A stretch of 33,048 nucleotides of DNA, taken from the NCBI RefSeq assembly GCF_026340305.1, contig NZ_JAPEPI010000007.1, positions 1 to 33,048 on the forward strand, written 5' to 3'. The stretch is from Streptomyces sp. NBC_01381. GTDB lineage: Bacteria > Actinomycetota > Actinomycetes > Streptomycetales > Streptomycetaceae. Made by a program: the position numbers and the translations under genes. Below, piece by piece: positions 16,986 through 25,096 of this stretch. The notes beneath the pieces are model-generated. The model worked only from the letters and a program-made list of their open reading frames with translations. It was not told where the DNA came from and made no database searches. Numbering within the stretch: position 1 is the stretch's first letter; every line of letters starts with the position of its first letter.

Positions 16986-18134
16986 ATGACGACCATCGGA
17001 GCCACGGCAGTCCTCGACAGGAATGGCCTCAACGGCCTCGTGGCCGAGCTGATGGCAGGCGGCCGCACTGTCGTCGGTCCCACCGTCCGCGATGGTGCGA
17101 TCGTCCTCGCCGTACTCGACTCGGCCGAGCAACTCCCGTACGGCTGGGGCGTGGAGCTGGAAGCCGGACGCTACCGGCTGCGGCGCCGCGAGGACGAGGC
17201 CGCCTTCGCCCACTCCGCGGGCCCGCAGTCCTGGAAGAACTTTCTCCACCCGCAGCGCGAGAAGCTCTGGAGCGCGGACCGCGCACCCGATGGAACAGTG
17301 GCCATCAGCACCGAGACGGCCGAGCGCCCCTCGTACGCCTTCCTGGGGGTCCGCCCCTGCGACCTGCGGGCCATCGCGATCCAGGACCGGGTGTTGACGG
17401 GTGGTCACTTCAAGGACAGCGGCTATGAGGAACGCCGGAGGGGGGCGTTCCTCATAGCCGCCGAGTGCACCGAGCCGGGCGCCACCTGCTTCTGTGTATC
17501 CATGGGCGGTGGCCCCGGCGCCGATGCCGGTTTCGATCTCGCGCTCACCGAGGTCATCGACGACACGGGGCACCGCTTCTTCGTACGGGTGGGCAGCGAG
17601 GCGGGCGCGGAACTGCTCGCCAGGGTCCCGCACCGCGAAGGCGACGCCAGCACGCGGGATGCGGCCGTCTCTGCGGTCTCTGAGGCCGTCGACAAGATGG
17701 GCCGGGCCATGCCGCCGGTGAGCCTGCAGCAGCTGATGGGTTCGAGTCTGGAGGCCGAGCGCTGGGACGACGTGGCCTCGCGCTGCCTGACTTGCGGCAA
17801 CTGCACCATGGTCTGCCCCACCTGCTTCTGCACCACCACCGAGGAGGTCACCGACCTCACCGGCGACCACGCGGAGCGCTGGCAGCGCTGGGATTCCTGC
17901 TTCGACCTGGACTTCTCGTACGTCCATGGCGGTGCGGTGCGCGCCTCGGGCCGCAGCCGCTACCGGCAGTGGCTCACCCACAAACTCGGCACCTGGCACG
18001 ACCAGTTCGACAGCTCCGGCTGTGTGGGCTGCGGGCGTTGCATCGTCTGGTGCCCCGTCGGCATCGACATCACCGAAGAGGCCGCGGCCCTGCACGAGGA
18101 GGCCGAGGCGCGGAAGAAGGAGACGGACCGATGA
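16986..18134 (+). CDS. hyhB: Group 3b-type hydrogenase beta subunit, 4Fe-4S dicluster
   Basis: A 382-aa iron-sulphur subunit of the HydB / sulphite-reductase-A type. Two ferredoxin-like motifs lie near the C terminus: Cys267-x2-Cys-x2-Cys273-x3-Cys277-Pro and Cys346-x2-Cys-x2-Cys352-x3-Cys356-Pro. It carries electrons between the flavin subunit and the small subunit. Further Cys residues around PGATCFCV and CPTCFC could hold more clusters. ATG at 16986 follows GGAAGGAC; a GTG at 16947 is open but has no homology. Its stop overlaps the next start (ATGA). In the classical beta-gamma-delta-alpha order of group 3b operons the next gene should be gamma, but here a cNMP-fold gene intervenes. Confidence 0.9.
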   Translation: MTTIGATAVLDRNGLNGLVAELMAGGRTVVGPTVRDGAIVLAVLDSAEQLPYGWGVELEAGRYRLRRREDEAAFAHSAGPQSWKNFLHPQREKLWSADRAPDGTVAISTETAERPSYAFLGVRPCDLRAIAIQDRVLTGGHFKDSGYEERRRGAFLIAAECTEPGATCFCVSMGGGPGADAGFDLALTEVIDDTGHRFFVRVGSEAGAELLARVPHREGDASTRDAAVSAVSEAVDKMGRAMPPVSLQQLMGSSLEAERWDDVASRCLTCGNCTMVCPTCFCTTTEEVTDLTGDHAERWQRWDSCFDLDFSYVHGGAVRASGRSRYRQWLTHKLGTWHDQFDSSGCVGCGRCIVWCPVGIDITEEAAALHEEAEARKKETDR

Positions 18135-18595
18135 CCAGCACCACGACCATGCTCAGCGCTCTTCCGGCCGATCATCGCAATCGGCTGATGCGGATCGCGC
18201 GCGAGGTGTCCTTCCCGGCCGGAACCCGGATCTTCGAGGAGGGTGGTCACGCCGACCGCTTCTGGATCATCCGTACCGGTTCCGTAGTGCTCGACATGCA
18301 CGTACCCGGCCGCCGCGCACCGGTGATCGAGACCCTTGGCCAAGGTGAACTGGTGGGCTGGTCCTGGCTGTTCCCGCCGTACGTGTGGCAGCTCGGTGCC
18401 GTGACACAGAGCCCGATGCGCGCCCACGAGTTCGATGCCCTGGCGGTGCGCCTCATGTGTGAGGACGACTCGGCTCTGGGGGCAGTCGTCGGCCAGTGGG
18501 TGGGGCGCGTGCTCGCCCATCGCCTGCAGTCGGCCAGGACACGTCTCCTCGACCTGTACGCCCCCTACGGCAGCGGAAGCGGTGTGCGGGGATGA
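18131..18595 (+). CDS. Stand-alone cyclic-nucleotide-binding-fold protein, no HTH
   Basis: A 154-aa Crp-type effector domain only: LPADHRNRLMRIAREVSFPAGTRIFEEG, ADRFWIIRTGSVVLDM, IETLGQGELVGWSWLF, then the long C-helix, ending LDLYAPYGSGSGVRG. There is no DNA-binding domain. In the phosphate-binding cassette the usual FGE and R-A-A-x-V residues are replaced by VGWSWL and WQLGAV, so classical cAMP binding looks unlikely. It overlaps both the beta (ATGA at 18131) and gamma (ATGA at 18592) genes, so it is probably translated stoichiometrically with the hydrogenase. A paralogue is at 30677-31144. It may be a redox or ligand-sensing accessory subunit; this is inference. Confidence 0.85.
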   Translation: MTSTTTMLSALPADHRNRLMRIAREVSFPAGTRIFEEGGHADRFWIIRTGSVVLDMHVPGRRAPVIETLGQGELVGWSWLFPPYVWQLGAVTQSPMRAHEFDALAVRLMCEDDSALGAVVGQWVGRVLAHRLQSARTRLLDLYAPYGSGSGVRG

Positions 18596-19395
18596 CTGTG
18601 CCGGTTCCCTACCGGGTCGTCGCGCGCTGGGCGGAGACCGCGGACACGGCCACGCTCCGACTGGAGCCGGTCGGGGAACCGCTGCCCGCCTTCGTGCCGG
18701 GGCAGTTCGCGATGGTGTGGGCGTTCGGGAGGGGTGAGATACCGCTCTCGGTCAGCGCGATCCCCACCACCGGGGGTCTGGCGCACACGGTACGCAGCGT
18801 CGGCGCGGTCTCCGAGGGGCTCTACGGCGTGGAGGTGGGCGAGGTCATCGGACTGCGAGGTCCCTACGGCACCGGCTGGGAGCTGGAGAAGGCCATCGGA
18901 CAGGACCTGCTGGTTGTTGCGGGCGGCATCGGTCTCGCGCCTCTGCGTCCCCTCATCCGGGACGCGGTGGCCGACCCGAAGCCCTACGGGCGCCTGAACG
19001 TCCTGATAGGTGCCCGCACCTCCGCAGACCTGATGGCGAAGACCGAGACCCGGCAGTGGCAGACCGCTTACACCGGCATGACCGTGGACCAGCCCGACGA
19101 CCGCTGGACGGGCCAGATCGGAGTGGTCACCAAGCTGCTCGAACGGGCGCGTTTCACCCCGCGCGACACCACCGCGTTCATCTGCGGCCCCGAAGCGATG
19201 ATCAGGGCCACCGCCCGCGACCTGCTGCACCGTGGGGTGCCGGGTGACCGCATCCGGGTCTCCCTGGAACGCAACATGCGCTGCGCGACCGGGCACTGCG
19301 GCCACTGCCAGCTCGGCCCGCTGCTGCTGTGCAGGGACGGCCCTGTCGTCAGCTGGAACCAGGCGGAACCGCTGCTCTACGTAAGGGAGTTGTGA
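18592..19395 (+). CDS. hyhG: Hydrogenase gamma subunit, FAD/NAD(P)-binding oxidoreductase
   Basis: A 267-aa ferredoxin-reductase-type subunit. The FAD-binding barrel (about 1-100) has FVPGQFAMVWAFGRGEIPLSVS in place of the common RxYS loop, as in HydG/PyrK-like proteins. The NAD(P) domain has LLVVAGGIGLAPLRPLI and FICGPEAMI. A 2Fe-2S site is formed by Cys231-x4-Cys236-x2-Cys239-x7-Cys247. It exchanges electrons with NAD(P)H. The start overlaps the cNMP gene stop; the small-subunit gene starts 1 bp after its stop. Confidence 0.93.
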   Translation: MTVPVPYRVVARWAETADTATLRLEPVGEPLPAFVPGQFAMVWAFGRGEIPLSVSAIPTTGGLAHTVRSVGAVSEGLYGVEVGEVIGLRGPYGTGWELEKAIGQDLLVVAGGIGLAPLRPLIRDAVADPKPYGRLNVLIGARTSADLMAKTETRQWQTAYTGMTVDQPDDRWTGQIGVVTKLLERARFTPRDTTAFICGPEAMIRATARDLLHRGVPGDRIRVSLERNMRCATGHCGHCQLGPLLLCRDGPVVSWNQAEPLLYVREL

Positions 19396-19396
19396 C

Positions 19397-20152
19397 ATGA
19401 GTCCGCCGACCCTGGCCGTCTTCAAGCTGGCCTCATGCGACGGCTGCCAGCTCACTCTGCTCGACTGCGAGGACGAACTCCTCGGTCTTGCCGGGCGGGT
19501 GCGGATCGCCCACTTCCTGGAGGCCACCAGCGCCGTGCGCCCCGGCCCCTACGACCTCGCGCTGGTGGAGGGCTCGGTCACCACAGCCGCCGACGCCGAG
19601 CGAATTCGCGCCATCCGGGCCGCCTCCCGCCACTTGGTGACGATCGGCGCCTGCGCGACGGCCGGCGGCGTTCAGGCGCTGCGGAACTTCGCGGACGTCG
19701 ACGAGTTCACCCGCACCGTCTACGCCCGCCCCGACTACATCGACACGCTCGCCACCTCTACCCCCGTCTCCGCGCACGTGGACGTCGACTTCGAACTGCG
19801 CGGCTGCCCCATCGACCGCCGCCAGCTCCTGGAGGTCATCACCGCGTACCTGGCAGGACGCAAGCCCGACATCCCGAACAACAGCGTCTGCTTCGAGTGC
19901 AAGCGGCGCGGCACGGTCTGCGTCACCGTCGCCCACGGCACCCCTTGTCTGGGCCCGGTCACGCATGCCGGCTGCGGGGCGATCTGTCCGGCCTACGGAC
20001 GCGGCTGCTACGGCTGCTTCGGCCCGTCCGGGTCGGTGAACCTGCCCGCGCTCATCCCGGTGCTGAACCGCGACGGCATGGACGACCGCGACACCGAACG
20101 CTTCCTGCACACCTTCAACACCGCCGCGTTCGAAGAGGAGTTGCGCCGATGA
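19397..20152 (+). CDS. hyhS: [NiFe] hydrogenase small (delta) subunit
   Basis: A 251-aa cytoplasmic small subunit with no Tat signal, as expected for group 3. Proximal-cluster cysteines Cys14-x2-Cys17 lie in FKLASCDGCQLTLLDCEDEL, with GACATAGG further on. The C-terminal part, CFECKRRGTVC...GPCLG-like segments and CGAICPAYGRGCYGCFGPSG, supplies medial and distal cluster ligands. It relays electrons from the NiFe site to the beta subunit. ATG at 19397; its stop overlaps the large-subunit ATG (ATGA, 20149-20152). Confidence 0.94.
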   Translation: MSPPTLAVFKLASCDGCQLTLLDCEDELLGLAGRVRIAHFLEATSAVRPGPYDLALVEGSVTTAADAERIRAIRAASRHLVTIGACATAGGVQALRNFADVDEFTRTVYARPDYIDTLATSTPVSAHVDVDFELRGCPIDRRQLLEVITAYLAGRKPDIPNNSVCFECKRRGTVCVTVAHGTPCLGPVTHAGCGAICPAYGRGCYGCFGPSGSVNLPALIPVLNRDGMDDRDTERFLHTFNTAAFEEELRR

Positions 20153-21480
20153 CGCACCGGGGATCCCGCGTCCTGCACGTCGGCTCGCTCTCCAGGGTCG
20201 AGGGCGAAGGCGCACTGCACCTGAGCGTCCACGACGGGACCGTCACCGAGGCGCGGCTGCAAATCTATGAACCGCCGCGGTTCTTCGAGGCGTTCCTGCG
20301 GGGGAGGGCGCACACCGAACCCCCGGACATCACCGCCCGGGTGTGCGGGATCTGCCCGGTCGCCTATCAGATGAGTGCCTGCGCCGCGATCGAGGACGCG
20401 TGCGGGGTCACCGTCGACCCGGCCCTGCGCGAGTTGCGACGGCTGCTGTACTGCGGCGAATGGATCGAGAGCCAGACCCTCCACATCTACCTCCTGCATG
20501 CCCCCGACTTCCTCGGATGCGACGGCGCCATCGAGCTGGCCCGCACCGCACGCGGCCACGTCGAGCGGGGCCTGCGCCTGAAGCAGGCGGGCAACGCGAT
20601 CCTCGAACTGCTCGGCGGGCGCGCCATCCACCCCGTCAACGTCCGCCTGGGCGGCTTCCACCGCACTCCGACAGCCGGGGAACTGAGGCCGCTGGCCGAT
20701 CAGCTGAAGCGGGCCCTGGATGATGCCTGGCAGACCGTCGCATGGGTATCGGGCTTCGACTTCCCCGATGCGGAGATCGACGCCGACCTGTTCGCGCTGG
20801 CCGATCCGGGAACGTACGCCATAGAGAGCGGCACCCCCACCGTCCTGCGCGCCGACGGCACCCTGAGCACCTTCCCGCTCCCGGCCTTCCTGGACCACGT
20901 GCACGAGGAACACCTCCCGCACTCCACCGCTCTGCACTCCGCCCTTGACGGACGCCGCCATCTCACCGGTTCGCTGGCCCGGTTCGCGATCAGCGGCCGC
21001 CGGCTGTCGCGTCCGGCAGTGGAGGCGTCCCTCGCCGCCGGACTTGGTGATCCGCGCGCGGGGGCGGTCTGCCGCAATCCCTTCCGGTCGATCCTGGTCC
21101 GGGCCGTCGAGGTCGTCTACGCGGTCGATGAAGCGCTGCGGATCATCGACACGTACGAACCGCCGCGACGCCCGTACACCGATGTCCCGGCTGCCGCGGG
21201 CACCGGTCACGGAGCGACGGAGGCGCCCCGAGGGCTGCTCTACCACCGCTACGTGCTGGACGCCGAAGGCACTGTCACCGACGCCTGTCTCGTGCCGCCC
21301 ACGGCGCAGAACCAAGGCGCCATCGAGGACGACCTGCGCCGCACCGCTCAGCACGCGATCACACAACGCGCATCGGCAGACGACGAGCTGACACGGCTGT
21401 GCGAGCGGGTCATCCGCAACCACGACCCGTGCATTTCCTGCTCCACACACTTCCTGGACCTGACCATCGACCGCACCTGA
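20149..21480 (+). CDS. hyhL: [NiFe] hydrogenase large (alpha) subunit, group 3b-like
   Basis: A 443-aa catalytic subunit. The N-terminal L1 motif is RVCGICPVAY (Cys66, Cys69, Tyr73), where many families have His at the last position. The C-terminal L2 motif DPCISCSTH gives Cys428 and Cys431, the other two NiFe ligands. His434 is followed by a nine-residue tail, FLDLTIDRT, to be removed by the maturation protease. HVGSLSRVEGEGAL near the N terminus is the usual VEG segment. H2 is oxidised or produced with NAD(P)(H) through the beta and gamma subunits. The long open frame from 19435 upstream is a shadow of the small-subunit gene. Confidence 0.95.
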   Translation: MTHRGSRVLHVGSLSRVEGEGALHLSVHDGTVTEARLQIYEPPRFFEAFLRGRAHTEPPDITARVCGICPVAYQMSACAAIEDACGVTVDPALRELRRLLYCGEWIESQTLHIYLLHAPDFLGCDGAIELARTARGHVERGLRLKQAGNAILELLGGRAIHPVNVRLGGFHRTPTAGELRPLADQLKRALDDAWQTVAWVSGFDFPDAEIDADLFALADPGTYAIESGTPTVLRADGTLSTFPLPAFLDHVHEEHLPHSTALHSALDGRRHLTGSLARFAISGRRLSRPAVEASLAAGLGDPRAGAVCRNPFRSILVRAVEVVYAVDEALRIIDTYEPPRRPYTDVPAAAGTGHGATEAPRGLLYHRYVLDAEGTVTDACLVPPTAQNQGAIEDDLRRTAQHAITQRASADDELTRLCERVIRNHDPCISCSTHFLDLTIDRT

Positions 21481-21497
21481 CCCTTCGGGAGGACGCC

Positions 21498-22157
21498 GTG
21501 CTCCACTCCCCGCGCACCGTGAGCGACGTGATGACCCACACCGTCATCGCCGTGGGCCGAGAGGCCCCCTTCAAGGAGATCGTCGAGCTGATGGGTCAGT
21601 GGAAGGTCAGCGCGCTGCCCGTCCTGGCGGGCGAGGGCCGGGTGATCGGCGTGGTCTCCGAGGCGGATCTGCTGCCCAAGGAGGAGTTCCGCGACAGCGA
21701 CCCCACGCGATTCGATCAGTTGCGCCGCCTCCCCGACCTCGCGAAGGCGGGCGGCCTGACCGCGGGCGAGGTGATGAGCACCCCTGCTGTCAGCGTCCAC
21801 TCGGACACCACGCTCCCGCAGGCCGCCCGCATCATGGCCCTGCGGCACATCAAGCGACTCCCCGTGATCGACGCCCATGGCCTGCTGCAGGGCGTGGTCA
21901 GCCGCAGCGACCTGCTGAAGGTGTTCCTGCGCACCGACGAGGAACTCGCGGACGAGGTGACCCGCACCGTGACGGCCTTCCTCTTCCCGGACGGGGCCGT
22001 CACGGTCGCGGTCGAAGGCGGCGTGGTCACTCTCGGCGGAGAGATCCGCGACAGGACCCTCGTGCCGGTGGCCGCCCGGCTCACGCGGGCCGTCGAAGGC
22101 GTCGTGGACGTGCGCGTGGAACCGGCCGAACCGGCGCCGCGGACACCGCCCCGATGA
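21498..22157 (+). CDS. CBS-pair protein with C-terminal BON domain
   Basis: A 219-aa protein with two CBS motifs (VMTHTVIAVGREAPFKEIVELM...VIGVVSEADLLPKEEF and VMSTPAVSVHSDTTLPQAARIM...LLQGVVSRSDLLKVFLRTD) and a BON-like tail (VAVEGGVVTLGGEIRDRTLVPVAARL). The GTG at 21498 is chosen because GGGAGGAC lies just ahead and homology starts within ten residues. It lies 17 bp after the large-subunit gene and overlaps hypD (ATGA, 22154-22157). It is most like the protein at 29977-30666 (shared SEADLLPKEEFR and RDLLKVFLRTD-type segments). Probably an adenylate-sensing regulator. Confidence 0.88.
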   Translation: MLHSPRTVSDVMTHTVIAVGREAPFKEIVELMGQWKVSALPVLAGEGRVIGVVSEADLLPKEEFRDSDPTRFDQLRRLPDLAKAGGLTAGEVMSTPAVSVHSDTTLPQAARIMALRHIKRLPVIDAHGLLQGVVSRSDLLKVFLRTDEELADEVTRTVTAFLFPDGAVTVAVEGGVVTLGGEIRDRTLVPVAARLTRAVEGVVDVRVEPAEPAPRTPPR

Positions 22158-23254
22158 AGTACCTCGACGAGTACCGCGACCCCGCCCTGGCCCGGCAGTT
22201 GCTCGCGGAGCTGGGGCGCACCGCGACACACCCCTGGCAGATCATGGAGGTGTGCGGCGGCCAGACCCACACCCTCGTCCGCCAGGGCATCGACGAACTC
22301 CTGCCCGCCGGCATCCGCATGATCCACGGTCCCGGCTGCCCGGTCTGCGTCACCCCACTGGAGACCCTCGACCGCGCCATGGCCATCGCCGCGCGCCCCG
22401 GCGTGATCCTCACCAGCTTCGGCGACATGCTGCGGGTCCCCGGCAGCACCACCGACCTGCTTGCCCTGCGCGCTCGTGGAGCGGACGTACGGGTGGTCTA
22501 CTCGCCGATGGACGCGGTAAGGACCGCCGAGGAGAACCCCGACCGCGAAGTGGTCTTCCTCGCCGTCGGGTTCGAGACCACGGCTCCCGCCAACGCCATG
22601 GCCGTCCTGCACGCTGACCGGATCGGCCTCTCCAACTTCTCGCTCCTGGTCAGCCATGTCCTCGTGCCACCCGCCATGATCGCCCTCCTTGAGGACACGG
22701 AATGTGAGGTCGAGGCGTTCCTGGCTGCCGGGCACGTGTGCGCGGTCATGGGATGGACGCAGTACGAGCCGATCGCCTCGCGATATCAGGTGCCCGTTGT
22801 GGTTACCGGCTTTGAGCCGCTCGACCTGCTGGAAGGGATCCTGATGGCCGTCGCCCAGCTCGAAGAGGGGCGGCACGACGTCGAGAACCAGTACGTACGA
22901 GCCGTGAATCGCACGGGCAACACCGCGGCCAAGGACGTCCTCACCCGCGTCTTCCGCATCACGGACCGGGCCTGGCGCGGCATCGGCACGCTTCCGGCCA
23001 GCGGGCTCGAACTCGCCCCGGAATACTCCTCCTTCGACGCGGTTCGCCGCTTCGACGTGAGCGGTCTGCACTCCGTCGAGGATCCCGCCTGCATCGCCGG
23101 GGCCATCCTCACGGGCGCCCGGCTGCCCACCGACTGCACCGCATACGGGGTGCGCTGCACGCCCCGTACCCCACTCGGCGCCCCCATGGTCTCCAGCGAG
23201 GGCACTTGTGCGGCCTTCCACGCCGCCGGACGAACCAGGAGCGCACCGGCATGA
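22154..23254 (+). CDS. hypD: Hydrogenase maturation protein HypD
   Basis: A 366-aa Fe-S scaffold on which Fe(CN)2CO is built together with HypC. Motifs are all present: EVCGGQTH (Cys34), GPGCPVCVTP (Cys62, Cys65), GFETTAP, and the C-terminal Cys-rich block DCTAYGVRCTPRTPLGAPM followed by SSEGTCAAF that holds the 4Fe-4S cluster. The start overlaps the CBS gene stop and the stop overlaps hypE (ATGA, 23251-23254). Separation of hypD/hypE from hypF/hypC by two other units is unusual but both sets look intact. Confidence 0.96.
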   Translation: MKYLDEYRDPALARQLLAELGRTATHPWQIMEVCGGQTHTLVRQGIDELLPAGIRMIHGPGCPVCVTPLETLDRAMAIAARPGVILTSFGDMLRVPGSTTDLLALRARGADVRVVYSPMDAVRTAEENPDREVVFLAVGFETTAPANAMAVLHADRIGLSNFSLLVSHVLVPPAMIALLEDTECEVEAFLAAGHVCAVMGWTQYEPIASRYQVPVVVTGFEPLDLLEGILMAVAQLEEGRHDVENQYVRAVNRTGNTAAKDVLTRVFRITDRAWRGIGTLPASGLELAPEYSSFDAVRRFDVSGLHSVEDPACIAGAILTGARLPTDCTAYGVRCTPRTPLGAPMVSSEGTCAAFHAAGRTRSAPA

Positions 23255-24285
23255 ACCTCGACTGCCCTCTGCCATACAACGACAACGAACTCATCCAGTT
23301 GGGCCATGGTGCGGGCGGCCGGCTCACCGCCGAGCTGCTGGACACGCTGGTCCTGCCCGCACTGGGCGGGCAACCGAACGGTCCGCTTGAAGATGCGGCT
23401 CTCCTGCCAGGGGACAGCGAACTCGTCGTCTCCACAGACTCGTTCGTTGTCAGCCCGCTGGCCTTCCCCGGCGGGGACATCGGGTCCCTGGCCGTCCACG
23501 GCACGGTCAATGACCTGGCCATGCGTGGTGCGATGCCACTCGCCCTGACCCTCGCGGTGATCGCAGAGGAAGGACTTCCACTGGCCGAACTCCGCGCGGT
23601 CCTCGACTCGGCGGGCAAGGCGGCACACCAGGCTGGCGTCCCCGTCATCACCGGGGACACCAAGGTCGTGGGAAGAGGCGCCGCCGACCGTCTCTTCCTC
23701 AACACGACCGGCATCGGCCGCCGCATCCCAGGCCTTGTCCCCTCGGCCGCCGGGGCCCGCTCCGGCGACGCCGTTCTGCTCTCCGGCCCGATCGGTCTGC
23801 ACGGCACCGCTGTCCTCTCCACTCGCGAGGGGCTCGGCTTCGAAACCGACATCGCCTCGGACACCCGTCCACTGCACCGCCTCGTCCAGGCCCTCGCCCC
23901 ACTCGGCGGCGCTGTCCACAGCCTGCGGGACCCCACCCGGGGAGGCCTTGCCGCCTCACTGAACGAGATCGCGCACTCCTCGGGAGTCGGCGTGGAGGTC
24001 GACGAGCGTGCTGTGCCTGTTCCCCCGGCCGTCGCCGCCGCCTGCGACCTGCTCGGTCTCGATCCGTTCATCGTCGCCAATGAAGGCTGCTTGGTCGCCT
24101 TCGTTGCGGCCGACAGAGCCGACGAGGCGCTCGCCGTACTTCGCTCATATCCCGAAGGAGCTCAGGCCGTCCGTATCGGGCACTGCACAGCAGGTCCGGC
24201 TGGCCGGGTCGAGCTGCTCACTCTGATAGGTGCGCGGCGGGTCCTGGATATGCCTCTCGGTGAGCAACTGCCGCGCATCTGCTGA
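23251..24285 (+). CDS. hypE: Hydrogenase maturation protein HypE
   Basis: A 344-aa AIR-synthase-fold enzyme that dehydrates the thiocarboxamide made by HypF to thiocyanate. LGHGAGGRLTAEL, AALLPGDSELVVSTDSFVV, GDIGSLAVHGTVNDLAMRGA and the C-terminal PRIC tetrapeptide, with the substrate Cys as last residue, are intact. The ATG at 23251 overlaps the hypD stop; the frame open from 23206 is not needed. It is the last gene of the hydrogenase unit. The N-terminal 15 residues before the motif are slightly longer than in many homologues. Confidence 0.96.
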   Translation: MNLDCPLPYNDNELIQLGHGAGGRLTAELLDTLVLPALGGQPNGPLEDAALLPGDSELVVSTDSFVVSPLAFPGGDIGSLAVHGTVNDLAMRGAMPLALTLAVIAEEGLPLAELRAVLDSAGKAAHQAGVPVITGDTKVVGRGAADRLFLNTTGIGRRIPGLVPSAAGARSGDAVLLSGPIGLHGTAVLSTREGLGFETDIASDTRPLHRLVQALAPLGGAVHSLRDPTRGGLAASLNEIAHSSGVGVEVDERAVPVPPAVAAACDLLGLDPFIVANEGCLVAFVAADRADEALAVLRSYPEGAQAVRIGHCTAGPAGRVELLTLIGARRVLDMPLGEQLPRIC

Positions 24286-24312
24286 GAGATGACCTCGGAA
24301 CGAGGCTACTGG

Positions 24313-24326
24313 GGCCCATCCGGCCC
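24313..24326. promoter_or_regulatory. Candidate DevR/OsdR-type box G
   Basis: GGCCC-ATCC-GGCCC, a one-base-off left half and a perfect right half, lies 63 bp upstream of the response-regulator ATG in the 104-bp gap after hypE. It would allow autoregulation. GC-rich background makes chance occurrence possible. Confidence 0.4.
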
Positions 24327-24389
24327 TGGCGCGCCGCACCTCCCACCCGACACGATCTGGATGAGACCGTCGACACTCAGGGGGCAGCC

Positions 24390-25073
24390 ATGGCCGTACG
24401 TACGTTCTCACCGGAACACCCGATCCGCGTGTTCCTCCTCGATGATCATGAGGTCGTGCGCAGGGGAGTCCACGATCTGCTTGACGCGGAGCCCGACATC
24501 TCGGTCATCGGCGAGGCGGGCACTGGCGAGCAGGCCTTGGTCCGCGGCCCCGCCCTGCGCCCGGACGTGGCCGTCCTCGACATACGCCTGCCTGACAGTG
24601 ATGGCATTACCGTCTGCCGTGAACTGCGGTCGCAGATGCCGGAGGTGGCCTGCCTCATGCTGACCTCGTTCGATGACGACGACGCTCTGCTGGACGCGAT
24701 CATGGCGGGCGCCGCAGGCTATGTCCTGAAGCAGATCAAGGGCACTGATCTGGTCGACGCGGTCCGCACCGTCGCCGCCGGCCAGTCCCTGCTCGATCCG
24801 GCCACCACGACCCGGTTGATGAGTACGTTGCGGGGGCCTGACGAGGTGGTGGCGTCGCCGGACGACAAGCTGGCGGGGCTGACCGAACGCGAGCGGAGCA
24901 TCCTGACCCTGATCGGCGAGGGCCTGACCAACCGGCAGATCGGTAAGCAGCTCTACCTCTCCGAGAAGACCGTCAAGAACCACATCTCCCGACTCCTGTC
25001 GAAGCTCGGAGTGGAACGCCGCATCCAAGCCGCCGTGATCGCCGCCCATTTCGACTCGGACCGGCTGACCTGA
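24390..25073 (+). CDS. devR: NarL/LuxR-family response regulator, DevR/OsdR-like (copy 1)
   Basis: A 227-aa two-domain regulator. The receiver domain (about 11-130) has DDHEVVRRG and the phospho-acceptor Asp64 in VAVLDIRLPD, with LTSFDDDD and GYVLKQIKG completing the site. The LuxR-type HTH (about 163-220) has LTERERSILTLIGEGLTNRQIGKQL followed by LSEKTVKNHISRLLSKLGVERR, including the Lys-x2-Lys-Asn recognition helix of the DevR group. It probably activates the island through the GGGCC-N4-GGCCC boxes. It faces the kinase at 25085 tail to tail with an 11-bp gap. Copy 2 at 29231-29926 is very similar. Confidence 0.9.
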   Translation: MAVRTFSPEHPIRVFLLDDHEVVRRGVHDLLDAEPDISVIGEAGTGEQALVRGPALRPDVAVLDIRLPDSDGITVCRELRSQMPEVACLMLTSFDDDDALLDAIMAGAAGYVLKQIKGTDLVDAVRTVAAGQSLLDPATTTRLMSTLRGPDEVVASPDDKLAGLTERERSILTLIGEGLTNRQIGKQLYLSEKTVKNHISRLLSKLGVERRIQAAVIAAHFDSDRLT

Positions 25074-25078
25074 TCGCA

Positions 25079-25096
25079 CCGGGCTCACCGGCCCGG
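25079..25096. terminator. Short hairpin between convergent regulator and kinase genes
   Basis: CCGGGC (25079-25084) pairs with GCCCGG (25091-25096) across a 6-nt loop, overlapping the kinase stop codon in the 11-bp space between convergent genes. Short and without a T tract. Confidence 0.35.

Noticed and set aside
18131..18595. Annotation as a Crp/Fnr transcription factor
   Set aside because: The protein ends right after the C-helix; no helix-turn-helix is encoded before the stop or in the adjacent frame.
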